Source of the DNA: Cryptomeria japonica
Taxonomy: Eukaryota > Streptophyta > Pinopsida > Cupressales > Cupressaceae
NCBI RefSeq assembly: GCF_030272615.1
Contig: NW_026729207.1
Location: 80,803 to 144,802 of the forward strand
Reading direction: 5' to 3'
DNA length: 64,000 nt
In this document: positions 50,790 through 61,420 of the stretch, piece after piece
Layout: every line of letters starts with the position of its first letter
How positions within the stretch are numbered: the first letter of the stretch is position 1
The notes under the pieces: model-generated
The model's input: the letters and a program-made list of their open reading frames with translations, nothing else
Told to the model about the DNA's origin: nothing
Databases searched by the model: none
Translations under genes and position numbers: made by a program

Positions 50790-51702
50790 TTCGCATTTGG
50801 TTCTCTTGAGGATTGGCTTCACATCCCTTTCAGATTTACCTATATTTTGCATTCTTTTAAGGTGGATATTCTCTTTTCTTTATTTAAAGATAGAAATGGT
50901 AGTATTTTTGCTCACAACTCTATAAATACTTCTATTTCACTTTATACTAAAGCCACCATTTGTAAAAATGTCATGATGCATATTCAAGTTTAAGTGAATA
51001 AAGTGGCTATTTGACCATTGGGGTAATGCCCCATGCACTTTAGCCAGAGTGCCTCCAATTAGTTCTGCCTCTTACAACCGATCTCCTTCCTAAGGCTGCT
51101 GACGTCAGTGTTTCTCTTCTCTATGCTCTCATTCACCAAGATCTAATGCCCCTCACTGCCACATTGGTGGCAAGGATGGTTGGGCTCAGTTATGCTTTAC
51201 TTCTCCTCCACATGTAGGTATTTCATTTTGGTGGCCTTCAAGTGGTACAAGGCCATTTACTGGTGGTTGTAGTGGATGGCCTTCAACTAGCAGTGGTGGT
51301 GGGTGGTCAGATTCTTCTAAGAACTTCCCTTATATGGATCTAGCTATTTCTCTGAAATAGATTGAAGATAAAGAAGAGGGAAAGACAAATGCTTATAAGC
51401 GATGCTCCCTACCTGATGTCACCCTGGACCCTGCTAACGTATGGGGTAAGCAAAATGACAAGGACTCTCTTCTAGTTCCCTCTAGAATTTCTCTTGTTGC
51501 ATAACTTGGTGCTCGTTTTATTCTACTCGAGATTCACTCTTATGCTTGCTATTTTGTTTAGTTGTTTCTTTGCTTTTAAGGCTTTGTCCATGTGACTCAC
51601 TACTTTTTGGGCTCTACTCATATGACATGACCCTCTATAATTTTTAGATATGAATATTAGAATTTTAATCTAATATAGATACTCACATACTATTCATAAA
51701 AG
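50790..51702 (+). mobile_element. LINE-A-type 3' fragment
   Basis: 51520-51702 matches 50295-50491, the 3' end of LINE-A, and also ends at TAAAAGTTATA (51703-51713). The 5' portion resembles decayed LINE coding sequence but has no firm motif. Confidence 0.55.
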
Positions 51703-51895
51703 TAAAAGTTATAATTAATATTAAATAAATATAATTTAAATAATATAATTTTAAAATAATATTGATTTAAAATTATAATAATTAAAAATCACCACAAATA
51801 TTTTTATTACAATATTACTCACTACTATGTGACACTTGTTTAGATATTCAGAACATATTTATGTTCTGAATATCTGTTTTAAATAAAAGAATATT
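51703..51895. repeat. AT-rich target repeat unit, second long copy
   Basis: Starts TAAAAGTTATAATTAATATT and shares the interior of 45790-45920 including CACTACTATGTG. Immediately precedes the PG-D tandem repeats. Confidence 0.5.
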
Positions 51896-51902
51896 GAACG
51901 GA

Positions 51903-52314
51903 GAAATAGGAAAAATCAAATGATCTGGTATTGTTCGATTGCGTTTGCATTTCGATTTCTGTGGTAGTCCGTCATATGATAGGGAAGCTGAAATATAAAA
52001 AATCAAATGATCTGCTATTGTTCGATTGGGCTTGCATTTCGATTTCTGTGGGAGTCCATTATTTGATAGGTAAGCTGAAATAGGAAAAATCAAATGATCT
52101 GGTATCGTTCGATAGAAAAAATCAAATGATCTGTTATTGTTCGATTGGGTTTGCATTTCGATTTCTGTGGGAGTCCATTATTTGATAGGTAAGCTGAAAT
52201 AGGAAAAATCAAATGATCTGGTATTGTTCGATAGTAAAAATCAAATGATCTGGTATTGTTCCATTGGGTTTGCATTTCGATTTCTGTGGGAGTCCGTTAT
52301 TTGATAGGTAAGCT
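51903..52314. repeat. Tandem repeat upstream of PG-D
   Basis: Four head-to-tail units: 51903-51989 and 51990-52076 (87 bp each), 52077-52195 and 52196-52314 (119 bp each). The long units carry an internal extra copy of the AAATCAAATGATCTG segment. Each ends GATAGG(T/G)AAGCT. The array ends about 340 bp before the PG-D start codon. Confidence 0.93.
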
Positions 52315-52544
52315 GTTATATCTTGAAATAGTCCGTTTTATTGATACGTGGTTTGCATTTAGAGAATCTAAGACGATGAATACACAAGCATTCCAAAGCC
52401 ATTCATGTCCTGAAAGAGTGCTGTTACCACACACGGTAGACCTATCAAAGACTCGCGACTTGTGATGTAAATCAAACCAAGATCTAAATATTCCTTTCCT
52501 TGCAAGTAGCAACTTAGTAGTAATCAGAATACTTCCTAATATAG

Positions 52545-52550
52545 TATAAA
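52545..52550 (+). promoter_or_regulatory. TATA box of PG-D
   Basis: TATAAA in the conserved context CTAATATAGTATAAAC, about 100 bp before the ATG. The same context is kept upstream of PG-B. Confidence 0.6.
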
Positions 52551-52651
52551 CAGGCATTATTTAACGCTCACTCATCTCCTTCACTCATACCTTAGGTCTC
52601 TTTCTCTAATTCATACTGAATCTTAGTTAGGCTCTAATTCTAATGAGATCA

Positions 52652-54632
52652 ATGGCTCGACCAGGTCAAAATCTTCATGTGAAATTTTTTGTCTTGGTGG
52701 CCTTATATTTGATCATCATGGCCGTTGAAGCCCAGTTAATCACATCTCTGGAAGAAGTTTTGGCGTACAAAATTATGGTGCAGTGGGTGGTGGGTGATGT
52801 CCTCTAACAGTTTCTATCTTGAGTAACAGAAAGTTTACATGTTATTATTAAGGACTCCAAAATCTCGTCTTTTTAAAATTCTAATGGTTTTCAGGCGTTT
52901 ACTCGTGCATGGAATGATGCTTGTAAAGCGTCGTCTGCAACTTTGAATGTAGCAGGTGGCAAGACTTTTCTGGTTAACAATCTATATTTCCAGGGACCGT
53001 GTCAGCCTGGTTTCACATTTCAGGTCTAAAATTTGAACATAATTCTAAAGGATTAAAAAACAATGGATTTAATACATCTAATTTTGTCGAAAAATTGTAT
53101 AGTTCTATGCTATTTGTATTTGTAGTAATAATAGTAATCCTTCTTCAAAGTTTACCATACTCTAGATTAATTCTATGTTTGATCCTCATTCTGTAAATTT
53201 GTGCACTGATTCGAGAATATGGTAGTAGCTCAAGACAAATTTTTAATGTTTATTTTACTAGGTCGACGGAACTATTGATCCACCAGAAAATCCGAGCAGC
53301 TGGAAGCGCACATGGAACTATTGATCCACCAGAAAATCCGAGCAGCTGGAAGAGCACATATGTGTGGTGGTTGTTCGAGCATCTTCAACAATTTACATTG
53401 ACAGGGAAGGGCACTATTGACGGAAAAGGAAGTAATTGATGGGGTAAACATAAAAGTAGACCAACGGTTAGTAACCATTTACACTGCTGAACTTCTCTCA
53501 GTGTTTCTAGTTTCTGATACAGAATATATGTAAAATTTTACCTAAACCTGCACAGTAAGGTTCTAGTTTTAATTTTCAAACAGATTATGCAGATGAATCA
53601 GGAAAACTTAATAAAACCTGTAAAAAGAGAGTTTTTTTTAAATTAGCTTACAATAAAGCAAGCAACAGCCCTCAAAACCTGTAAAAACTACTTACATGCG
53701 CTAAAATTATAGATGCATATCATATGACTTTCTTTTTTCCGTAGGCCATTCAATTCAATGATGTGAAAGGGAGTGCACTGAGTGGACTGAAGGTGAGAAA
53801 CAGTCCTCAATTTCATGTCACATTGACAAATTGTGACAGTGTCCAGATCGTGGGTATTACCATTCAGGCACCAGAAAGCAGCCCAAACACTGATGGAATT
53901 GATACGTTCCAATCCACAAACATAGTCATAAAAGATTCCACTATTGGAACAGGTAAAGGAATGAGGAATGTGGCAAATATTATCATTTTCAGATTTAGTT
54001 TTAAATAAAACAGTTTGAATTTCAAAGGGTGAATTGTCTTACTGATAACTATTTTGGATCATATTTCATGATTCATTTTGACTATAAAATTACTCTATGA
54101 TACATCAATGATGTTATTTGATTACAAGTTAAAAAACTGATAAAAGAAAATGGATGTGACTATTATAACTTAAAAAAAGAAAATGGATGTGACTATTATA
54201 ACTAAAAAAATTCATATCATAGATTAATTATGATCTCAGATTTTTTCTTATATTCTTAAATATAGTATTAAATAGCAGAGATTATATGTGAATAGAGAAA
54301 TATGAGTACATGGAAGTTTGATGACTGCAGGAGATGACTGTGTGGGGATAGGTGATGGGTCTTCAAATATTAACATCAATGATATCACATGCGGTCCAGG
54401 CCATGGAATAAGGCGATTAACCCTCTAAACAAACACAAATACCTTAACAGCTAATAATAATTTATGTCTGTCTAAATATGTTATGCATTAGAAATTATTT
54501 ATATTATTTGTATAATTTTGCAGCATTGGAAGCCTTGGAAGAGGAAACACGAAAGCATATGTCCATTCGATTCACGTGAACGGCGCCAAGTTGACATTAA
54601 CAACGAATGGATTAAGAATCAAGACATGGCCG
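52652..54632 (+). pseudogene. Polygalacturonase pseudogene PG-D, exons 1-6, cut by a LINE
   Basis: Exon 1 from 52652 codes a signal-peptide-like segment (MARPGQNLHVKFFVLVALYLIIMAVEAQL), then shifts frame: the PG motif FGVQNYGAVGGG is in another frame, and roughly 35 bp present in PG-B are missing. Exon 2 52895-53023, exon 3 53262-53466, exon 4 53745-53952, exon 5 54331-54412, exon 6 54524-54632; sizes of exons 2, 4, 5 and 6 match PG-B or PG-A. Catalytic landmarks NTDGID, GDDC, GPGHGI and RIKTW are kept. Defects: a 46-bp tandem duplication in exon 3, TGA at the first W of the conserved WW near 53440, intron-5 donor GT to GC (54413-54414), and loss of exons 7-8 behind the LINE inserted two bases into intron 6. 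Confidence 0.9.
53268..53359 (+). repeat. 46-bp tandem duplication inside PG-D exon 3
   Basis: Copies 53268-53313 and 53314-53359 differ at one base (CGCACAT against AGCACAT). 46 is not a multiple of three, so the duplication shifts the frame and creates an early stop (TGG AAC TAT TGA). Confidence 0.97.
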
Positions 54633-54859
54633 GTGATAGAGTCGGGAGCTTTTTCGGCGCGCAGGTCTGAGCGGGAGCGACAAGTAGACTGTGGAGGAGG
54701 CCTCCCTCCTCCACATGGTTTGATTCTTCTCTCCCCTGTTTTATCTTCCTGGCTTGTTTTTCTTTTTATGGTTTCGCTTTCTGTGCTGTCTCTGTGTTGC
54801 ATTTATTTCTTAGGCGTCTTCCGTAGTCTCTTTCTTGTGCGATCTGCTCTTGGTCTTTA

Positions 54860-56560
54860 ATGGAGTCTGGATGTGACGGTGCATTCACTGCACTGTCCCA
54901 ACCTAACCCTATTTCCCCACTACTGGATCATTCCAGTATGCCTTCCAATAAACCTTCATTTAGAGATATTATATCTAGGGCTTCCCTGGCTATCTCTGAC
55001 GATGCGAAGTTCCTGGCAACCAGCGGCGATGGAGGTGGTCGTTCAGAAGGTAAGGATTCTAGTGATGACCCTGAGTCTATCCTTATCTTGCCTAATGATT
55101 CTTTGGTTCACGAAATTACATTAGAAAAAAATAGACTTAAAGAGACTTCTATTTTCTTTGCTTCTGTTGATATTGATAAATGTCCTCCACGCAAATTCAT
55201 GGATGATTGGTTTCATAACTACTAGAGCTTAAAGCTTGGTTTTTGGATTTGCTTTTGTAGGCAAATTCAGAAAGGATTGTTTGTTATCTTTTTAAATAGC
55301 CATGATATGCAGGTTGAGGTTCTCAAAAAACAATATTGGGCGGTCGGTAAGACTTCCTTCCGTGCCCTTGGGTGTTCTCCTGAAGCTATTAGTGAGGAGG
55401 TCTTGGCTTTGTCATGCCCTAGATGGGTTCTTCTTAAAATCATTTTGCCTTTCTTATGGCACTTCATTCCCCATATAGTTGAACCAATTGGTAAGGTCAT
55501 TAGGATGGATGACACTCCAGACTCATCCCCCATCTTGATGATCATGTGCTAATTTCCTTGAAACCTGGGATTGACATCTCTAAAGCGCTTAACCTTAGCA
55601 TAGGTGGAGAAATCTACTCATGTCCTTTTGAAATCCTTGGAGGTTTACACGCTTGCTTCCTCTATAGGAAGGAAGGTCGCCTTCGCAAAGATTGCCCCAT
55701 CATTAAAAGGAAGAAATTTGTTAAAGAACCACGTGTTGATAACCCGAGTCCCTGTGTTCCTTTGAATACTGCTCATGTGGTCTCCTCTGTTGAACTTGTC
55801 CCTACTGAAGCTAACAATAAAACTTTTGACAATAATCCTACCATTGATGTGAGCAACTCTAGCAAGCCCACTCCTTGCCCTGATTTTGGTTGTTTTAATG
55901 TGGACCCCCCTCACTACTCCCCAATTGAGCAAGCCCTCAAGAAACTGGAAAGCGATCAAGGGGATGATTTCTAGCTAGTCTCATGTAAGTCAAAGAAGCG
56001 TAGAAGAAAAAATGCACAACAACTTGCCTTGGAAAAAACCAACTTTGTTAAAACTCTGGAATAGGGTAAGAATAAAAAATCTGATGCCCTCTTAGACCAT
56101 GGTATGGTCACCCAATCCTCTACTATTAAATCTGGCTCCAAGTTGATTGTTAAATCCATTGTTAAATCCTTTGAGAACCCAGATCGGATGCATGGTGATT
56201 CCAATATTCGAGGAGTCCCAAAGAGGCCTCTAGTTACTCTTGGCACTCTTGAACACAGTGGTAAAATGATTGGGGTTCTATGTGGCCCCTCCCCCCATAT
56301 TGAAACCAGTGTGCATTCGGCCTTGGTTCCAATTCCTAGTATACTTAACAAAATTGGTGATGATTCAGTTATCCATGTTATTCCTACTAAATGCGATGAT
56401 AGTAGTCTCTTTTCACAAGTTCCCTGCACTGTGAATGAGGAATGTCATTCTCACCCGAATAATGAGTTGAAACTACATTATGTTGAGTCACATATGGATC
56501 TCGACTCTGATAGGGATGATCTTGATCTCCCCGACTCCAATGTTAAAAGTAGGGGATGAC
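54860..56560 (+). pseudogene. LINE-B ORF1 (nucleic-acid-binding protein), disrupted
   Basis: Frame from 54860 holds to a TAG at 55223-55225, continues in the same frame to about 55540, shifts, and runs to a TAG at 55972, then to 56559. A DUF4283-like region (KCPPRKFMDDWF, GLFVIFLNSHDMQVEVL, MDDTP) leads into a decayed zinc knuckle CFLYRKEGRLRKDC, where the second Cys and the His are replaced. This matches ORF1 of plant L1-type LINEs; the domain name is from memory. Confidence 0.7.
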
Positions 56561-56676
56561 CATTGGGATCCAAAAACAAGGGGCCCCTGCACAAGAAAAA
56601 CAATAAGGAGCTAAATTGTTCTCCTGTCCAATCTAGTAGCCCGAAGGCTACTAAAGACTCCTAACTCTCATTGATC

Positions 56677-57690
56677 ATGAAGGTTGTTTCTTGGAGCATT
56701 AGAGATCTGGAAGCTCCAGATAGGAAACATGTTATCAAAATATTTTTAAATAATATTAAAAATATTGATTTCCTCATGCTTCAAGAGCTTAAATCAACCA
56801 ATTTCACCCTTCAAGTTAATCTGGATTTTATTTGGAAAGATTCTGCTAAAATTTGCTTGGACCACCCCAGAGGTAGAGGGGGTGTTGGACTTCTTTTTAA
56901 TCAAAAATGGGAGAAGCACCTTATTCAGAAAGGCATTTCCTCGTGTAAGAGGGTTGTTTGGGCCATTTTCAGTATTGACAACTCTTCTTTCGGGGTTTGT
57001 GTTGTCTATGCTTCCAATGACTATAAGGAATGATATGAGTTGTGGAACTACCTTTCCTCCTTGAATGATATACCGTGGATTATAGGGGGAGATTTTAACA
57101 TGATTGAGAACCAAGAGGATAAAGTTGGTGGGAACCCTTTTGAGTGGAAAGGCCCTAAGAAGATCTAGTGGGATAGGTTTAAACATCAGAAAAACTTGTT
57201 TGACCCTCTAGTGGGTAGTAAAGGTGTTTATAGTGGTATCTAGTTCACCTAGTGTAACCTTCAGAAAGGTGATTCTTGGATTTACTCTAGACTTGACCAT
57301 TTTTATGCTAAAAAGGATTTTTTCTCTTTTGTGCCGGATGAGAGAGGTAAGTTTGTTGGTTTCTGGCCTGTTACTCTCTCAGATCATCGCCCTATTATTT
57401 CTAATTTTAAAATCCCCAACTCCTCGACCTGTACCTCTATTTGTAACTCTAGGTTCCTCCTTAACGTTGCCTTGCTTAAAGATCCTGTGGTGCTTGCTGC
57501 CACCAACATGATTAGACTTCTTAATAATTAGAACATGAACCTCCCCTCCCTTCTTAGTAAATGGAACTATAATGTTTCTTCTTGAAAAAAACTTTTTCAA
57601 ACTGTTGGGCCGGAAAAGGCTAAGGATTATAGATTTGTTGAGAAATCTCTTACTTGTCATCTTCTTAAGTTTGAGGAAGAATGTCAGTTT
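56677..57690 (+). pseudogene. LINE-B ORF2, endonuclease domain only
   Basis: AP-type endonuclease of non-LTR elements. Landmarks in order: MKVVSWSIR start, MLQELKS (catalytic E), RGRGGVGLLFNQKW, GVCVVYASND, IIGGDFNMIENQEDK, YSRLDHFYA and LSDHRPI (catalytic Asp-His). Stops at about 57030, 57165, 57241 and 57530. Sequence ends (...FEEECQFSP) before the RT domain. Confidence 0.85.
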
Positions 57691-57700
57691 TCCCCTAGTA

Positions 57701-58862
57701 ATAGTGGGCTAAATGCACAAAGTTGGGTTCCAATCCCGCGGAAGTCCACGGGTTGGGAAAAGAACTCGCTAGAAATGGGTGTTCGATTTTTACAAATCGG
57801 GCACCCGTTTTACTTCGGGTGCTTGAGCCATTCAAAAATAGGCGCGCGAAGCTAAACGGTCTCCCATTTCTTGAATGTATTTGTTTATTTTTTTAAAACC
57901 ATTTTCTATTATTTTCACTGTTTCAAAAATGGGTAAATGTTTCAGAGGAGCACGGCTACCCATTTTTTTCATCCCAGGTGACCCCCCACACCATTTTTAC
58001 CTCCTTCCAGGTATGTAGTTTTATTTTTTATATTCTATTTTATTTATTTATATTATTCTTCATAAAAAAATGTTAATTTATTGTTATTATTTTTCATAAA
58101 AAAAATGTTAATTTATTGTTATTTTTTAATTTTAGCATTTTGAAGTTTTAAAAATGTTTTTTATTTTATTTTATTTCATGTTTAAAATAGTTTTTAATTT
58201 TTAAATATGGCAAAAAACATGAATAGTAAAACTTGTAGGAAAAAAAAAACAAAAAAAAACGTAAATTAACAATAAACATTAGACACAAAAAACAGACAAG
58301 AAACCCTGAACAGGAAAATGAACAGTAAACCCTAAATAGAAAAACACAAACAATAAATCCTATAAAATAAACAAACAAAAAACCTAGATTTAAATCAATA
58401 ATAAACCCCCCTTCTCTCTCTCACACACACGTACATGTTACCATCTCTGTCATTATGCTCTCTCTCTCTCTCTCTCTCAATCTCTCATTATCCCCTCTCT
58501 CTCACACACACATATTACCCCCTCTCTTTCCCTCTCTCTCTCTCTCTCACACATTACCCCCCTCTCTCTCTTCAACATGTTACCCTCTCTCTATCATTAC
58601 CTACTCTCTATCTCTCAAATTATCTATTCACTCTCTAACCCGTTGTATCTCAAATTACCTACTCTCTCCCTCTCTCTCTATTTTAATCATGCGTAAAAGT
58701 TTGAATGTTTAAATTGAAATTTCTAAATGTTGTATTTAATTACATGATTCTTTTTTAAAAGTTAGATTTTTTATTTATGTTTTGATGTTTAATTTATGTT
58801 TAAATTGAACTTTAAAATGATAATGAATATGAATGTGATTTTTTGTGTGTGTGAAAAATAGG
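57701..58862. other. Unassigned sequence after the LINE-B break, with simple repeats
   Basis: 57720-57860 is GC-richer and contains GGGTTCCAATCCCGCGG and a short inverted CCCGTTTTACTTCGGGTG. The rest is AT-rich with A-runs. No gene seen. It could be the end of another insert that removed the LINE-B 3' half. Confidence 0.4.
58410..58682. repeat. Compound CT/CA microsatellite
   Basis: CT runs alternating with CACACA and with recurring ATTACC(CC) spacers (for example near 58515, 58551, 58593), giving a degenerate repeat of about 25-50 bp. Confidence 0.85.
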
Positions 58863-59081
58863 GTTCTTAAATTTGATAACACTCTAACTATCACTATTAA
58901 TCCTCACTACTTCCTAACTTAGCCCAATCTCTAAAGATATACTATATATTTACAAACATTATAGCATGTCATATACTTTGACTTAATAGTGGAAAGAGAA
59001 ACCACAACCTGTCACCTACTCATTCAACTAATTGCACCACCACATAGACTAAATACATAGTCAATGTTAGACTTCCTAATG

Positions 59082-59400
59082 TCAACATCCCATATCCAAT
59101 TTGAGTTTGCAAGTCCCTATATTTTTAATAACATGTGGAACAATCCTACTAATAAAATTTCTTCTTTCCAAACTTTGCGCTTTGAAAACATGGTTGTTCA
59201 AAACATGGTTTTTTTCTTCTTCTTTTAGATTATTCCATGAATCACCAATCATTTTAGTGATCTCCCTATCCTTTCCAAGACACAATGCTTTCAATTGTTT
59301 ATACTGCTTAGCAAAGAAAAAATTGTAGCCATTCCTATTTTGCTTTGAAAACATGGTTGTTGAAAGCATTTTTTCTAAATTTGAGTCATTGAGATGCTAG
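59082..59400 (-). pseudogene. HMG-box-like gene fragment
   Basis: Minus-strand frame contains NRNGYNFFFAKQYKQLKAL, then GKDREITKMIGDSWNNLKEEEK. This matches helices 1-3 of an HMG box of the type found in plant ARID-HMG proteins (GYNFFFAE...K...G.DRE..KMIG..WN.L..EEK). After that the sequence departs from the usual third-helix end. Only about 45 residues match, without an ARID domain or normal exon borders. Likely a processed or captured fragment; expression unknown. Confidence 0.55.
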
Positions 59401-61090
59401 ATATTAAATTCCAACCTAGAGGTAGTATGTCCATAGAGTCCAATGGCTACCAAAGTGATAGATTTCCACTAAATGTTAGCTCTTATTGAAGTAACATTAA
59501 GTGTTGTTAAAGTGTCATAAAAAGTTGTCAAAGATTCAACTTGTCATCAAAGTGACATTATTGGTGAAGTATCCCAATTGTTTCTAAAATGACATTATTA
59601 TACTAAATTTCAACTACTCCTAAAGTCCACCTTCTACCAATGTAGCAATGTGCATCTACAGATGTTTTTGAACTTAAAAAATATTACACTAAATGTAAAA
59701 GTATGCCTCAATGAGAAATATAATGTCATGTGGAAAGAATCTCTATATTTAATCATCCATGTATCCTCAAATATATGCATTCCAAATATATAACAATTAT
59801 GTCACTATTGTCATCCTAATAGTTTATTGAATCTAAATCATCATTTTATTCATTATTGTAATATTTTTCTTGCATTTATTTTTATGTGGATTTTCTTGAC
59901 ATAATTATAAAGCTTAACATAGGATTTATTGAGAGACTTAGATTTCACTTTAGATTTGGAGCTTTGTCCAATTTCTTATTTTTTCTCTTTGCTTTATCCT
60001 TTTATCTTCCTCTAATAACCAATGCCTCCTTTAAAAAAAATAGTTTTTTTTTTTGTTTTAATTCCTCGAAGAGTAGAGAACCTACTATTTATTCAAGCTT
60101 CAACTTAGTGTAGTACTACTAGTTGCGATCACTAAATCATCCCATGATTCTAGCAAAGAACACAACAAAGTAGTACATGTATTGACAAGTTCATAGATAT
60201 AACTTATGACTTTAATGAATTTAGTTAAAATCAAAAGAGAGTAGTTGAATCGATTCCTATCAAGTTGAAAATATAAAGTGGTAGCCTAATTGACGATAAT
60301 GGTTAAATATTGCAAGGGTACTAAATTGTAATTCCATGGAAGTTACCTTCTTTGAAAAGATGAACTACACAACGCTACCATTAAACTATGATTAGAAGCC
60401 TCTCATGACAAGATGGTTAAATTTTATGGGTCCCAAAGTACAACTATCATAGGTATTGTAATCATCCATCTCTCTATAACAAACATACAAATGCACCATG
60501 ATGGCCCAAAATGCCAACTAAAAAAAATCTTAATCGAGAATGAGCCCTCAGTGGAATCTAGAGGAGATGATTATTCATTATCTAAATTAGTCTAGTCATT
60601 TTATTTATTATCTATTCTCTCTCTATGGAGTCATTTTATTCATTATCTATTCTCACTCTCTCTCTCATGATTATTTTTATGATTTTGATGGAACTTATAC
60701 TAGGGAAAGTGATGAAATCTGTGAGTAGCTATATGCCCCCCCCTGTTTCGACTTGCTTATTAGGGAGGTGAAATAGGGTAGCATGTTTACTTGAAACAAA
60801 TTGTGTAAGGTAGTATTGATGAGGGATGTTCACTAAATAGGATTCATTAGAGACTTTTTGGAACATCCCGAGAGTAGGGGAAGGAAAATATGATTCCAAC
60901 GCAACAAACGGCTCGAAAATCGCATCACACAAACCCAAGTTATGATAAAATGAATGGTAGAGGAAAATTAGGGTTTCAAAAAGCAAGAATAAACAAACGA
61001 GAGTATATACCTCGAAAGTGACACTTGTATTCATCACTTTGTCGATTTCAGAATACTATTCAGTGTAGCGGAGCCCACATAGCCATCATC
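59401..61090. other. Intergenic sequence with a short tandem repeat
   Basis: No gene seen. A 35-bp tandem pair lies at 60595-60664 (GTCATTTTATT(T/C)ATTATC...). 60729-61037 has an antisense open frame without motifs; this stretch is probably the 5' region of the PMD gene. Confidence 0.4.
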
Positions 61091-61235
61091 ATGCCTTCAC
61101 GACGACCGGAGCGTCCCACGAGGGTTGAGATCCTGCACCAGGCCGTGATCGACGACGAGCCACTGGACGAGGTGAGTTGACTGAACGTTTGACTTTTGAT
61201 TTTTTGCATGTTTGACTTTTTTGTGATCGTATGCG

Positions 61236-61420
61236 GGCCCTGAAGGCCGACCAGGGCCCACCCAGGGCACCATGGTCCCTATGGGGTGCCCTGGTCCCCC
61301 CAGGGCGCCATGGTCCCTGACAGGGGCGCCATGGTCCCTTCAGGGCGCCATGGTCCCCTCAGTTCGCCATGGTCCCTGACAGGGCGCCATGGTCCCTGAC
61401 AAGACACTATGGTCCCCAAT
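61236..61420. repeat. GGCGCCATGGTCCC minisatellite in PMD intron 1
   Basis: About seven degenerate units of 19-21 bp built on CAGGGCGCCATGGTCCCTGA (61301-61401 best preserved). GC-rich, inside the intron. Confidence 0.88.

Larger units (their letters stand above)
54635..57700 (+). mobile_element. LINE-B inserted in PG-D, 3' part missing
   Basis: Begins directly after CCGGT of PG-D (PG-A continues CCGGTATAATAA). GC-rich 5' leader, then ORF1 from ATG 54860 and an ORF2 endonuclease from about 56677. The element stops being recognisable around 57700, before any reverse transcriptase domain, so it is interrupted or 3'-deleted; 5' truncation, the usual LINE defect, is not seen. Confidence 0.82.

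Noticed and set aside
60729..61037. 102-residue minus-strand open frame upstream of the PMD gene
   Set aside because: No recognisable domain; it lies in the probable 5' region of the plus-strand gene.
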